This document shows positions 1-8,824 of a stretch of 64,000 nucleotides of DNA, one piece after another (the first letter of the stretch is position 1; the number at the start of each line of letters is the position of its first letter). Location of the stretch: contig NZ_VRMJ01000036.1 of assembly GCF_009832745.1 (NCBI RefSeq), positions 62,001 to 126,000 on the forward strand. Reading direction: 5' to 3'. The notes below the pieces were generated by a model. It was given only the letters and a program-made list of their open reading frames with translations, was not told where the DNA came from and did not search any database. The DNA is from Polaribacter septentrionalilitoris. Its GTDB lineage: Bacteria; Bacteroidota; Bacteroidia; Flavobacteriales; Flavobacteriaceae. The translations under genes were made by a program, and so were the position numbers.

Positions 1-1296
1 TTAACATATCAAGATGGATCACCATTTAATCCTGCAAATGGCTTAGCGCAAGATATTAGATATTTTGATGTAACTATTGAAGATTTAAGCAACTTTTTTA
101 GTGATATAAAAGTTACAAAATCACTTAATGACAATATAGGACTTACTGTTGGGATGTTCTCTGCAACACAAAACACAAAAATAGGATGGCAATGGAGTTC
201 CGCAATTTCTGAAGTTGCAGGAGATGGTAAAGCAAGATTAGGTGTTTTTGATGGATTTTCACAAGGTGGTGCTTACTCTTTTGGTCAGCCAGTTTGGGGT
301 AACTGTTGTCAAAGAAAATACAACACTGTACACAATGTAAATTCTCCTTACGTAGGCGTAGATGCAGAAATTTCTGAAAAATTAAATTTTGATGGTAGTA
401 TTCGTTTTGAAAATGTAAATGTTAATGGAACAATCAATTCAGGGCAATTAAGTAATTTAGATGCAAATGGAGATTTAATTGGTTTCGATTACAATAGTGA
501 TGGTGTAATTAGTCCTTTTGAAAAAACCATACCAACTATAGCTGGTAACCCTGGTCAAGCAATTAGCGATGATTATAATTTTGTTTCTTACTCTGCTGGT
601 TTAAACTATAAAATTAATGATGGAGCTGCTGTTTTTGGTAGATTTAGTAAAGGTGCTTCTGGTAGAGCAGCAGATAGAAACACGTATGGTGCAGATGGCT
701 TAGGAGATGTACAGTTTGATGAGATTTCTCAATTTGAAGTTGGTTTAAAAAAGAGACTTACTGATGGTGTTTTAAATGTTACAGGTTTTTTAAGTAACAC
801 AGATGAAGGTATTAGTAACGAGTTAAACAGAACTGTAGGAAATCCTTTTAAAGCTTTAGGTTTAGAAGTAGAATCTGCGTATAGATTTGGAGATTTTAGT
901 ATTAATGGTTCAGTTACCTATACAAAAGCAGAAATTGATGGTGGAGTAAATAAAGGAAACAAACCTAGAAGACAAGCAGATTTTGTATACAACTTTGCAC
1001 CTACATATTCTTTTGGAGCAGAAAAACAACATCTTTTCGGAATCACAGTGTTAGGTACATCTAAATCTTTTGCACAAGATGACAATGACCTTGTAATGCC
1101 AGGTTATGCCTATGTAAACGCAATGGCAAGAGTTAGCTTAACAAAAGGATTATCAATAAGTGTTAACGCAAACAATTTATTCGATACCATTGGTGTTACT
1201 GAAGTAGAAGGAAATGGAAACATTGCTGCTGGTTTAGCTGCTGCAAGAACAATTTCTGGTCGTTCAACAACAATGACATTACAATATAGTTTTTAA
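1..1296 (+). CDS. TonB-dependent receptor, C-terminal part (5' end outside window)
   Basis: The open frame runs in from base 1 and ends in the aromatic C-terminus typical of an outer-membrane barrel (last residues LQYSF). The text shows alternating beta-strand segments with receptor-style phrases such as YSAGLNYKINDGAAVFGRFSKG and VNANNLFDTIGVTEVEGNG, which belong to the last strands of SusC/CirA-like TonB-dependent receptors. Such barrels import ligands too large for porins, using energy from TonB-ExbBD. The plug domain and signal peptide lie upstream of the window. The genes that follow process sucrose, so the ligand is probably sucrose or a related alpha-glucoside; that is inference from context. 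A strong hairpin follows the stop codon, so the downstream genes may be expressed at a lower level. Confidence 0.9.
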   Translation, partial: LTYQDGSPFNPANGLAQDIRYFDVTIEDLSNFFSDIKVTKSLNDNIGLTVGMFSATQNTKIGWQWSSAISEVAGDGKARLGVFDGFSQGGAYSFGQPVWGNCCQRKYNTVHNVNSPYVGVDAEISEKLNFDGSIRFENVNVNGTINSGQLSNLDANGDLIGFDYNSDGVISPFEKTIPTIAGNPGQAISDDYNFVSYSAGLNYKINDGAAVFGRFSKGASGRAADRNTYGADGLGDVQFDEISQFEVGLKKRLTDGVLNVTGFLSNTDEGISNELNRTVGNPFKALGLEVESAYRFGDFSINGSVTYTKAEIDGGVNKGNKPRRQADFVYNFAPTYSFGAEKQHLFGITVLGTSKSFAQDDNDLVMPGYAYVNAMARVSLTKGLSISVNANNLFDTIGVTEVEGNGNIAAGLAAARTISGRSTTMTLQYSF

Positions 1297-1329
1297 ATAA
1301 AGTTTGTTAATTTTTTATTGATTTGAATT

Positions 1330-1370
1330 AAAAGTGGAGCCAATGATAAATGTATTGGCTCTACTTTTTA
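1330..1370 (+). terminator. Hairpin terminator or attenuator after the receptor gene
   Basis: A 15-bp stem (AAAAGTGGAGCCAAT against ATTGGCTCTACTTTT, one G-U pair) with a 9-base loop, ending in a short T run. It lies between the receptor and the glutaredoxin-like gene and may separate high receptor expression from the metabolic genes. Confidence 0.7.
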
Positions 1371-1412
1371 AAAACAAAAACAATCATCATCAAATTCTAA
1401 AAATATTTTAAA

Positions 1413-1778
1413 ATGAAACATTTCATAATTATTGTTCTTTTATTTACATCACTTCAAAGCAATGCACAAGAAGTTTTTCATCAAAATAGAGAATCAAAAA
1501 AACAAAAAATGATTGTATATGGTAGCGATAGTTGCCATAGTTGTATAGATACAAAAGCATTTTTGAATGAAAAAAATATTAAATTCACCTATTACGATAT
1601 TGATGTAAATAAAATAAAGGAACAAGAAATGTTAGTAAAACTTCAAAAAAATAATATTCCTATTCATACTTTAAGTTTACCTGTGGTAGATAATAAAGGA
1701 GATGTTTTTTTAAACAAAGGTAACCTACAAGAGTTTTTAAAAGTTTTAGCTAAAAAAATAGAAAAAGATGAAAATTAA
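1413..1778 (+). CDS. Secreted glutaredoxin-like protein with CxxC motif
   Basis: This 121-residue protein starts with a clear signal peptide (about residues 1-18, ending SNAQ). A glutaredoxin or NrdH-like thioredoxin fold follows, with the redox motif CHSC at about residues 41-44 and a beta strand MIVYGSDSC before it. SLPVV resembles the cis-proline loop of the fold. It should act in the periplasm on thiols or disulfides. The stop codon overlaps the start of the sugar transporter gene by 11 bases, so it is translated within the sugar operon. The role of a redox protein here is not known; reducing cysteines in the receptor or in the transporter is a guess. Confidence 0.75.
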   Translation: MKHFIIIVLLFTSLQSNAQEVFHQNRESKKQKMIVYGSDSCHSCIDTKAFLNEKNIKFTYYDIDVNKIKEQEMLVKLQKNNIPIHTLSLPVVDNKGDVFLNKGNLQEFLKVLAKKIEKDEN

Positions 1779-3084
1779 AAAACCTACACTAAGTTTCTGG
1801 CAAATATTTAATATGAATGTTGGTTTTTTAGGCATTCAATTCAGTTTTGGCTTACAACAAACAGCTGTAAACCCAATCTTCTCATTTTTAGGTGCAAGTC
1901 ATGAAGATTTACCTTTATTAAATCTTGCTGGCCCAGTTACAGGTTTAATTATTCAACCAATTATTGGTGCAATTTCAGACAAAACATGGTCTCCACGTTT
2001 TGGAAGAAGAAAACCATTTTTCTTAATAGGAGCATTAATAGGTAGTTTGTGTTTGTTCGCATTTCCATACAGTCCATCTTTATGGTTTGCTGTAGGTTTA
2101 CTATGGATCTTAGATGTTGGTAACAATATGGCTATGGAGCCTTATCGTGCTTTTGTGGGTGATAAATTACCAAACAAACAATTAAGTTTTGGTTATCAAA
2201 TGCAAAGTTTATTTGTTGGTGCAGGTATTGTTTTGGCAAACGCATCTATATTTATTTTTCAAGATCAATTTGGTGGTGCAGAAAATGTTGATGAAACTGT
2301 AAAAGCAATTCCTAGATGGTTGTATTACTCCTTTTTTATAGGCGCAATTTTATCTATTGCAACCATACTTTGGTCGGTATTAAAAACTCCAGAAATACCT
2401 CCATCAGAAAAAGAATTAAAAGAAATAGAACAACACAATAAACTATCTTTTATAGATAGAGTAAAAACGCCTTTTAATGAAATAGTTGGTGCTATAAAAG
2501 ACATGCCAAAATTTATGTGGAAATTAGCAGGAGTCTACCTTTTTCAATGGTATGCCCTATTTATTTATTGGCAATTTATTTCGCCAATGTTCGAAGAAAG
2601 CATGGGTTTTAATAAATCAGAAGCATTAAGTCAGGCTGCAAAAATGAACACAACATATAATATTTCTACTATTGTTTTTGCTTTAGCATTAGTGCCTTTT
2701 GCTCTAAAATGGGGTGGTAAAAAGGTGTATGTAATTAGTCTCTTTTTAACAGGTATTGCTATGCTAAGCATACCTAATATTCAAGACCCAACATTAGTTA
2801 TTTTACCTATGGTTTTATTTGGTATTGGATGGGCAGCAATGATGGGTATTCCATATTCTATGGTATCTAAAATAGTACCTCAAGAAAGACGTGGTGTATA
2901 TATGGGTATTTTAAATATGATGATTGTAATTCCAATGGGAATTCAAACTTTAACTTTTGGGCCAATTGTAAAAAACCTTTTAAATAATAGTGCAATAAAT
3001 GCCATTTTACTAGGAGGTGCCTTTTTTATAATTTCTGGTTTTTTAGCACTTAGACTTAAAGAACCAAAATCAATTGCAGACTAA
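1768..3084 (+). CDS. MFS sugar:cation symporter (SUC/GPH type)
   Basis: A 438-residue membrane protein with about 12 hydrophobic segments. It carries the RFGRRKPFFLIGALIG loop after the second segment, characteristic of the sucrose transporter (SUC/SLC45-like) branch of the major facilitator superfamily, and a second conserved loop QERRGVYMGI late in the protein. It would move a disaccharide, probably sucrose, across the inner membrane with protons or sodium. The gene overlaps the preceding glutaredoxin-like gene and is followed by fructokinase and a sucrose-phosphorylase-like enzyme, which supports sucrose as the substrate. Maltose or another glucoside cannot be excluded from sequence alone. 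Confidence 0.88.
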   Translation: MKIKKPTLSFWQIFNMNVGFLGIQFSFGLQQTAVNPIFSFLGASHEDLPLLNLAGPVTGLIIQPIIGAISDKTWSPRFGRRKPFFLIGALIGSLCLFAFPYSPSLWFAVGLLWILDVGNNMAMEPYRAFVGDKLPNKQLSFGYQMQSLFVGAGIVLANASIFIFQDQFGGAENVDETVKAIPRWLYYSFFIGAILSIATILWSVLKTPEIPPSEKELKEIEQHNKLSFIDRVKTPFNEIVGAIKDMPKFMWKLAGVYLFQWYALFIYWQFISPMFEESMGFNKSEALSQAAKMNTTYNISTIVFALALVPFALKWGGKKVYVISLFLTGIAMLSIPNIQDPTLVILPMVLFGIGWAAMMGIPYSMVSKIVPQERRGVYMGILNMMIVIPMGIQTLTFGPIVKNLLNNSAINAILLGGAFFIISGFLALRLKEPKSIAD

Positions 3085-3136
3085 ATTTAAGATACAATTT
3101 GCATCCAAAAAGAAATAACTGATAAAGAAATTAATT

Positions 3137-4075
3137 TTGAAAAACACTATTAAAAACATAGATATTTTATGCGTTGGCGAAGTCTTAATCGATTTTATAG
3201 GCCATCAAAATAATGTACTCATCAACGAAACAAGAGATTACCATCGCTATTTAGGAGGTTCTCCTGCCAATGTTGCCATGAATTCAGCAAGATTAGGATT
3301 AAATCCTTATATGATTTCTGCGGTTGGCAATGATGGTTTTGGAGAATACATTTTTAAAAGACTAAACGAAGTAAAAGTAAACACAAACCATTTAAAAAAA
3401 TCAGAAAATAATTCTACGAGCGTAATTTTTGTATCTCGTTCTAATGGCACACCAGATTTTATGCCTTACAGAAATGCAGATTATCACATTTCAGAAGATC
3501 AAATTACTTCTGAAATGTTATCACAAACAAAAATATTTCACACAACTTGCTTTGCATTAAGCAAAAACCCAGCTCAAACCACAATTCTTAAAAAAGCAAA
3601 AGAAGCCGTTAAAAATGGTTGCACATTAAGTATTGATATTAATTATGCTAAAAAACTTTGGTCTAGCAAGCAAGAAGCACTAGATGTTATTAAAACCTAT
3701 TGCAGTTTAAACCCTTTAATTAAAATTAGTGAAGATGATATGTTACGTCTTTTCGAAAAACAACTTCCTCATGAAGAAATTTTTGAGTTCTTTCACAATT
3801 TAGGGGTAGAAACTGTATGCCTTACACTTGGAAGTGAAGGTGTAAAACTTTCTCAAAAAGGAAAAAACATGATTCAATTACCCGCTATAAAAATAGAAAA
3901 GGTAATGGATACAACAGGAGCTGGAGATGCTTTTTGGTCGGGTTTTTTATTTGCATACATGAAAGAAAAAACTATCGAAGAATGCTTACAAATTGCATTA
4001 AAATTAGCAGCATTAAAACTACAAAATGTAGGTAGATTACCAGACAATATCAATATTTTATCAAAACTCTTATAA
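3137..4075 (+). CDS. Fructokinase, PfkB family
   Basis: A 312-residue PfkB/ribokinase-family sugar kinase. The N-terminal substrate motif is seen in YLGGSPANVAMNSARLG, and the C-terminal signature DTTGAGDAFWSGFLFAYM contains the catalytic aspartate and the anion-hole GAGD. Fructokinases transfer phosphate from ATP to fructose to give fructose-6-phosphate. The start is TTG at 3137; no in-frame ATG lies nearby and the reading MKNTIKNIDILCVGEVLID matches the family N-terminus. It lies 52 bases after the sugar transporter and 16 before the GH13 gene, which would release fructose from sucrose. Another ketose or 2-keto sugar remains possible, but the context favours fructose. Confidence 0.87.
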   Translation: MKNTIKNIDILCVGEVLIDFIGHQNNVLINETRDYHRYLGGSPANVAMNSARLGLNPYMISAVGNDGFGEYIFKRLNEVKVNTNHLKKSENNSTSVIFVSRSNGTPDFMPYRNADYHISEDQITSEMLSQTKIFHTTCFALSKNPAQTTILKKAKEAVKNGCTLSIDINYAKKLWSSKQEALDVIKTYCSLNPLIKISEDDMLRLFEKQLPHEEIFEFFHNLGVETVCLTLGSEGVKLSQKGKNMIQLPAIKIEKVMDTTGAGDAFWSGFLFAYMKEKTIEECLQIALKLAALKLQNVGRLPDNINILSKLL

Positions 4076-4091
4076 TTTTATTTAACAAATT

Positions 4092-5831
4092 ATGAATCAA
4101 GAAAAAATGAAGAGTCTCTCAAATGGTGTAATGTTAAATGCATACCCAGATAGCATTGGTCATAAATTAAGTGACACGATTAAAATGTTACAAAAGCCAG
4201 AATTTAAAGATGTTTTTTCTTTATTTTATGTGCTACCTACTTTTTTTAATAGTGATTTAGATAGAGGTTTTTCTATTATTGATTATAACATCAATAAAGA
4301 ATTAGTTTCTAAAGACGATTTAAAAGCTTTAAAAGAATTGAATATCGATTTAAAATTTGACATTGTTTTAAATCATCTTTCTGTAGCTTCTCCTCAATTT
4401 AAAGATCTTTTAAAAAACGGAGAGAATTCTAAATTCAAAGATTTTTTTATCAACTGGAATGAATTTTGGAAAGGTAATGGAGAGGTTAATGATGATGATA
4501 TCATTATTCCAAAAGCAGCATTTCTCAATAAATTATTTATGAGAAAATCAGGGCTTCCAATATTAAAAGTTCCTTTTCCTGATGGTACAGAAAAACCATA
4601 TTGGAACACTTTTTATCAAGATATTAAATACAATAAAATCACCATAAAAGATATTATTGAAATTATTCCCCAACTTTCCGAAAAAGCTGAATTAGTTTGT
4701 CATAAAATCAATTCAGTTATTGACAAAAATAAAAACCTATCATCAATAGATTTCGAAGGTTTTCATGAATATAAAAAAGATTTACTTGCTCTAGTTAACC
4801 GTAAAGCAACTTACCTTGGTCAAATGGATGTCAATGCCAAATCGGAATTGGTTTGGGAATTTTATGAAGAAACTTTAGCCAAGGTAAAAAGCTTTGGCTG
4901 TTCTATTTTAAGATTAGATGCTTTTGCCTATTTGCATAAAGAAATTGGGCAAACCAACTTTTTTAACAAACCTGGTACTTGGAATTATTTAGAAAGAATT
5001 AATAAAATAGCTCAGAAAAATGATTTAATACTACTTCCAGAAATACATGCTGAATATGGTTTAAAGTTACATGATGAGGTTGCCAAAGAAGGTTATCAAA
5101 TATATGATTTTTTCTTACCTGGTTTAATGATTCACACTTTAGAAAAAGCATCTAACAAAGCTTTACTTACTTGGGTAAATGAAATTGTAGAAAAAAACTA
5201 CAAAACAGTAAATATGTTAGGGTGCCATGATGGAATTCCTGTTTTAGATTTAAAAGGAAAAGAAGTTAATGGCATTTATAACAAAGGGTTACTAGAAGAT
5301 AATGAAATAGAATCTATAATGAATACAATTATGGAACGTGGTGGAAGAGTAAAAAACTTATACGATCCATCAGGAAAAAAAATATCCTATTACCAAGTAA
5401 ATGCTACCTTTTTTAGTGCTTTGGGCGAAGATGAAAAAAAACTATTATTAGCCAGAGCCATTCAACTATTTATACCTGGTATTCCGCAAGTTTGGTATTT
5501 AGACCTATTTGCAGGTAAAAACAATTATAAAGCTGCAGATAAAGGTGGTAGTGGTGGTCATAAAGAAATTAATAGAACAACACTTTCTCTACAAGACATA
5601 GAACAAGGTTTACAAACAGAAATTGTTAAGAATCAACTTAAGATAATACGATTAAGAAATACTTCTAAAGCATTTTTAGGTACAATAGAAATCAATAATT
5701 CTAAAGTAAACGAATTAGACATAACTTGGACTAATAATAAAGAGTTTGCACATTTAAGAGCAAATTTAAATACACTCTCCTTTAAAATTAATTATTCTGA
5801 CAACAATATCATAAAAAAAATGAATTTCTAA
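4092..5831 (+). CDS. GH13 sucrose-phosphorylase-like enzyme (GH13_18 type)
   Basis: A 579-residue alpha-amylase-family protein without a signal peptide, so cytoplasmic. The four GH13 regions can be read: DIVLNH (residues 90-95), RLDA with nucleophile D276, LPEIHA with acid/base E317, and GCHDG with D380. The regions around them (NHLSVASPQF, HDGIPVLD, PGIPQVWYLDLFAGKN) match sucrose phosphorylases rather than amylases. Sucrose phosphorylase converts sucrose and phosphate to glucose-1-phosphate and fructose, which fits the fructokinase directly upstream. Glucosylglycerate phosphorylase is a close relative in the same subfamily and cannot be excluded. The catalytic triad is intact. Confidence 0.85.
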   Translation: MNQEKMKSLSNGVMLNAYPDSIGHKLSDTIKMLQKPEFKDVFSLFYVLPTFFNSDLDRGFSIIDYNINKELVSKDDLKALKELNIDLKFDIVLNHLSVASPQFKDLLKNGENSKFKDFFINWNEFWKGNGEVNDDDIIIPKAAFLNKLFMRKSGLPILKVPFPDGTEKPYWNTFYQDIKYNKITIKDIIEIIPQLSEKAELVCHKINSVIDKNKNLSSIDFEGFHEYKKDLLALVNRKATYLGQMDVNAKSELVWEFYEETLAKVKSFGCSILRLDAFAYLHKEIGQTNFFNKPGTWNYLERINKIAQKNDLILLPEIHAEYGLKLHDEVAKEGYQIYDFFLPGLMIHTLEKASNKALLTWVNEIVEKNYKTVNMLGCHDGIPVLDLKGKEVNGIYNKGLLEDNEIESIMNTIMERGGRVKNLYDPSGKKISYYQVNATFFSALGEDEKKLLLARAIQLFIPGIPQVWYLDLFAGKNNYKAADKGGSGGHKEINRTTLSLQDIEQGLQTEIVKNQLKIIRLRNTSKAFLGTIEINNSKVNELDITWTNNKEFAHLRANLNTLSFKINYSDNNIIKKMNF

Positions 5832-5868
5832 ACTTTATTTGAGAGTGTTATTCTTGAGTAATTTCACT

Positions 5869-5880
5869 AACTCTTGAGTT
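5869..5880. promoter_or_regulatory. Short palindrome upstream of malic enzyme gene
   Basis: AACTCTTGAGTT is a 5-bp inverted repeat with a 2-base centre. TCTTGAGT also occurs 20 bases upstream (5852-5859). It lies just before a -7 box, a position that would suit an operator, but no regulator is identifiable. Confidence 0.3.
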
Positions 5881-5888
5881 GAAAATCC

Positions 5889-5896
5889 TATATTTG
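5889..5896 (+). promoter_or_regulatory. -7 promoter element of malic enzyme gene
   Basis: TATATTTG matches the Bacteroidota -7 consensus TAnnTTTG exactly. It lies 30 bases before the ATG at 5927, which supports that ATG over an upstream TTG start at 5879. No clear -33 TTG is seen at the expected distance. Confidence 0.55.
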
Positions 5897-5926
5897 CTCA
5901 CTATAATTAGTGTAATCCAACAACTC

Positions 5927-8206
5927 ATGAGCAATTCAAGAAAAAGACACGAAGCTTTACTCTATCATGCAAAACCAAAACCAGGTAAAATTGCTGTTGT
6001 ACCAACAAAAAAATATGCAACTCAGCACGATTTAACTTTAGCCTATTCTCCAGGGGTAGCTGAACCTTGTTTAGAGATTGAAAAAGACAGAAATAATGTC
6101 TATAAATATACTTCTAAAGGAAACTTAGTCGCTGTAATTTCTAACGGAACTGCTGTTTTAGGTCTAGGTGATATAGGGCCAGAAGCCTCAAAACCAGTGA
6201 TGGAAGGAAAAGGTTTGTTGTTTAAAATCTTTGCTGATATTGATGTTTTTGATATAGAAGTAGATGCTACAGATGTAGATAAATTTATAGAAACTGTAAA
6301 AGCAATTTCACCTACGTTTGGTGGAATTAATCTAGAAGACATCAAAGCTCCAGAAGCTTTTGAAATAGAAAGACGTTTAAAAGAAGAGTTGGATATTCCT
6401 GTAATGCACGATGATCAACATGGAACTGCAATTATTTCTGCTGCTGCTTTAAAAAATGCAGTTGAGATTACAAAAAAAGATATTAGTACTGTAAAAATTG
6501 TAGTGAATGGTGCTGGTGCTGCAGCCATTTCTTGTACTCGTTTGTATTTAGAGTTGGGTGCAAAAAGAGAGAATGTAATTATGTGCGATAGCAAAGGTGT
6601 TATTAGAAAAGATAGAGGTAATTTAACTTCTCAAAAAGCAGAATTTGCCACAGAACTTAATGTTAATACTTTAGAAGATGCTATGAAAAACGCAGATGTT
6701 TTTATTGGTCTTTCTAAAGGAAATGTAGTAACACCAAAAATGTTGTTATCTATGGCCAAAGAGCCTATTGTTTTTGCAATGGCCAATCCTGTTCCAGAAA
6801 TAGATTATGATTTAGCCATAAAAACAAGAAAAGATGTGGTAATGGCAACTGGTAGATCAGACCATCCTAATCAGGTGAATAATGTACTTGGTTTTCCTTT
6901 TATTTTTAGAGGAGCTTTAGATGTTAGAGCTACAAAAATTAATGAAACTATGAAAATGGCTGCTGTTCATGCTTTAGCAGATTTAGCAAAAAAAACAGTG
7001 CCAGAACAGGTAAATATTGTTTATGATGAAGTAAGTCTAAGCTTTGGTAGAGAATACATTATACCCAAACCATTTGACCCAAGATTGATTTATGAAATTC
7101 CTCCAGCAATTGCAAAAGCGGCTATGGATTCTGGTGTAGCATTAGAACCTATAGAAGATTGGGATAGATATAGAGATGCATTAATGGAACGTTCTGGCTC
7201 AGGAAGTAAAGAAATTAGATTGCTACACAATAGAGCAAAAAACAACCCTAAACGAATTGTTTTTGCAGAAGCAGATCACTTAGATGTACTAAAAGCAGCT
7301 CAAAGAGTGCATGAAGAAAAACTAGGAAAACCCATTTTATTAGGAAGAAAAGAAGTGATTTTAGAATTGATGGAAGAAATTGGTTTTGATGGTGATGTAC
7401 CTATTATAGATCCAAAAACTGATGAAGAATCAGAACGTAGAGATCGTTTTGGTGATGTGTACTGGCAAAACAGACAACGCAAAGGAAGAACATTATCTGA
7501 AGCAAAAAAATTAATGCGAGAGCGTAATTATTTTGCAGCAATGATGGTTAATGAAGGTGAAGCAGATGCTTTAATCACAGGATATTCTAGACCTTACCCA
7601 ACAGTAGTAAGACCAATCTTAGAATTAGTTGAAAAAGACAAAGGCATCACAAAAATTGCGGCAGCCAATTTGATGCTTACCAAACAAGGTCCCTTATTTT
7701 TAGCAGACACGACTATTAATGTGAATCCTAGTGCAAAAGATTTGGTGAAAATTTCACAAATGACTGCAAACTTTGTAAAAATGTTCGGTATGAAACCGAA
7801 CATGGCAATGCTATCCTTTTCAAACTTTGGGTCTTCTAACTCAGAAACATCAAGAAAAATTAGTGAAGCTGTGTCTTATTTGCATCGTCATTTTCCAGAA
7901 ACAGTTATTGATGGTGAATTACAAGCAGATTTTGCTTTAAATCCGGAGATGTTAGCTAAAGAATTTCCTTTCTCAAAATTAAACGGAAAAAAGGTTAACG
8001 TATTGATATTTCCTAATTTAGAATCGGCAAATATTACTTATAAATTATTAAAACAAGTAGATGAGGCTGAGTCTATTGGACCTGTAATTTTAGGGTTAAG
8101 TAAACCTGTGCATATTTTACAATTAGGAGCAAGTGTAGATGAAATGGTAAATATGGCTGCTTTAGCTGCTGTAGATGCTCAAGAAAAAGAGAGAAGAAAC
8201 AAATAA
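5927..8206 (+). CDS. maeB: NADP-dependent malic enzyme with C-terminal phosphotransacetylase-like domain
   Basis: The 759-residue product has the two-part MaeB form. The N-terminal half holds malic-enzyme motifs: YSPGVAEPC, SNGTAVLGLGDIGPEASKP and DDQHGTAII, with a Rossmann nucleotide site around VNGAGAAAISC. From about residue 430 a phosphotransacetylase-like domain follows (FAEADHLDVLKAAQ, DALITGYSRPYP), which in MaeB enzymes is regulatory rather than catalytic. It decarboxylates malate to pyruvate with production of NADPH. The start is set at ATG 5927 because MSNSRKRHEALLYH is the usual family N-terminus and a -7 promoter box lies inside the longer frame beginning at TTG 5879. It opens the ruvA-sprA gene group. 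Confidence 0.95.
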   Translation: MSNSRKRHEALLYHAKPKPGKIAVVPTKKYATQHDLTLAYSPGVAEPCLEIEKDRNNVYKYTSKGNLVAVISNGTAVLGLGDIGPEASKPVMEGKGLLFKIFADIDVFDIEVDATDVDKFIETVKAISPTFGGINLEDIKAPEAFEIERRLKEELDIPVMHDDQHGTAIISAAALKNAVEITKKDISTVKIVVNGAGAAAISCTRLYLELGAKRENVIMCDSKGVIRKDRGNLTSQKAEFATELNVNTLEDAMKNADVFIGLSKGNVVTPKMLLSMAKEPIVFAMANPVPEIDYDLAIKTRKDVVMATGRSDHPNQVNNVLGFPFIFRGALDVRATKINETMKMAAVHALADLAKKTVPEQVNIVYDEVSLSFGREYIIPKPFDPRLIYEIPPAIAKAAMDSGVALEPIEDWDRYRDALMERSGSGSKEIRLLHNRAKNNPKRIVFAEADHLDVLKAAQRVHEEKLGKPILLGRKEVILELMEEIGFDGDVPIIDPKTDEESERRDRFGDVYWQNRQRKGRTLSEAKKLMRERNYFAAMMVNEGEADALITGYSRPYPTVVRPILELVEKDKGITKIAAANLMLTKQGPLFLADTTINVNPSAKDLVKISQMTANFVKMFGMKPNMAMLSFSNFGSSNSETSRKISEAVSYLHRHFPETVIDGELQADFALNPEMLAKEFPFSKLNGKKVNVLIFPNLESANITYKLLKQVDEAESIGPVILGLSKPVHILQLGASVDEMVNMAALAAVDAQEKERRNK

Positions 8207-8238
8207 AATTGTTACTTTAGAAGCCTGAAAAAAAACAT

Positions 8239-8820
8239 ATGATAACGCAAATTAGAGGAAGACTTGTTGAGAAAAACCCTACAGATGTAGTTATAGATTG
8301 CAATGGTGTGGGTTATTTATTACATATTTCTCTAAATACTTTTTCTAAATTACCAGAAGATGAGTCTGTTTTACTTTATACACACTTGTCTATAAAAGAA
8401 GATGCTCATACACTGTTTGGTTTTATTTCAAAAATAGAGAGAGAGGTTTTTAAATTGTTAATTTCAGTTTCTGGTGTTGGTCCAAGTATAGCTAGAACTA
8501 TGTGTTCTTCTATGACTTCAGATGAAATTCAGAATGCAATTGCCTCTGGAAATGTAGCTGTAATTCAGTCTGTAAAAGGAATTGGTGCAAAAACTGCACA
8601 ACGCGTTATTGTAGATTTAAAAGATAAAATTTTAAAAACATTTAATATAGATGAAGTTTCTGCATCTGCAAGCAATACTAATAAAGATGAAGCGTTATCT
8701 GCTTTAGAAGTTTTAGGATTTAATAAAAAACAAGCTGATAAAGTTGTTTCTAAAATCATGTCAGAAAATCCTGATGCTTCTGTTGAAAACCTTATAAAAT
8801 TGGCCTTAAAAAATTTATAA
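8239..8820 (+). CDS. ruvA: Holliday junction branch migration protein RuvA
   Basis: This 193-residue protein has the full RuvA plan: an N-terminal OB-fold (MITQIRGRLVEKNPTDVVIDCNG read in part), two helix-hairpin-helix motifs (SGVGPSIARTMCS and KGIGAKTAQRVIVDLKDK), and a C-terminal domain III that contacts RuvB (ALEVLGFNKKQADKVV). RuvA binds four-way DNA junctions and loads the RuvB motor during recombinational repair. It ends four bases before the sprA start, an arrangement recalled as common in Flavobacteriia. Confidence 0.96.
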   Translation: MITQIRGRLVEKNPTDVVIDCNGVGYLLHISLNTFSKLPEDESVLLYTHLSIKEDAHTLFGFISKIEREVFKLLISVSGVGPSIARTMCSSMTSDEIQNAIASGNVAVIQSVKGIGAKTAQRVIVDLKDKILKTFNIDEVSASASNTNKDEALSALEVLGFNKKQADKVVSKIMSENPDASVENLIKLALKNL

Positions 8821-8824
8821 TCAA

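Noticed and set aside
5879-5926. TTG start 48 bases upstream of maeB
   Set aside because: The added sequence contains the -7 promoter box and does not resemble MaeB N-termini.
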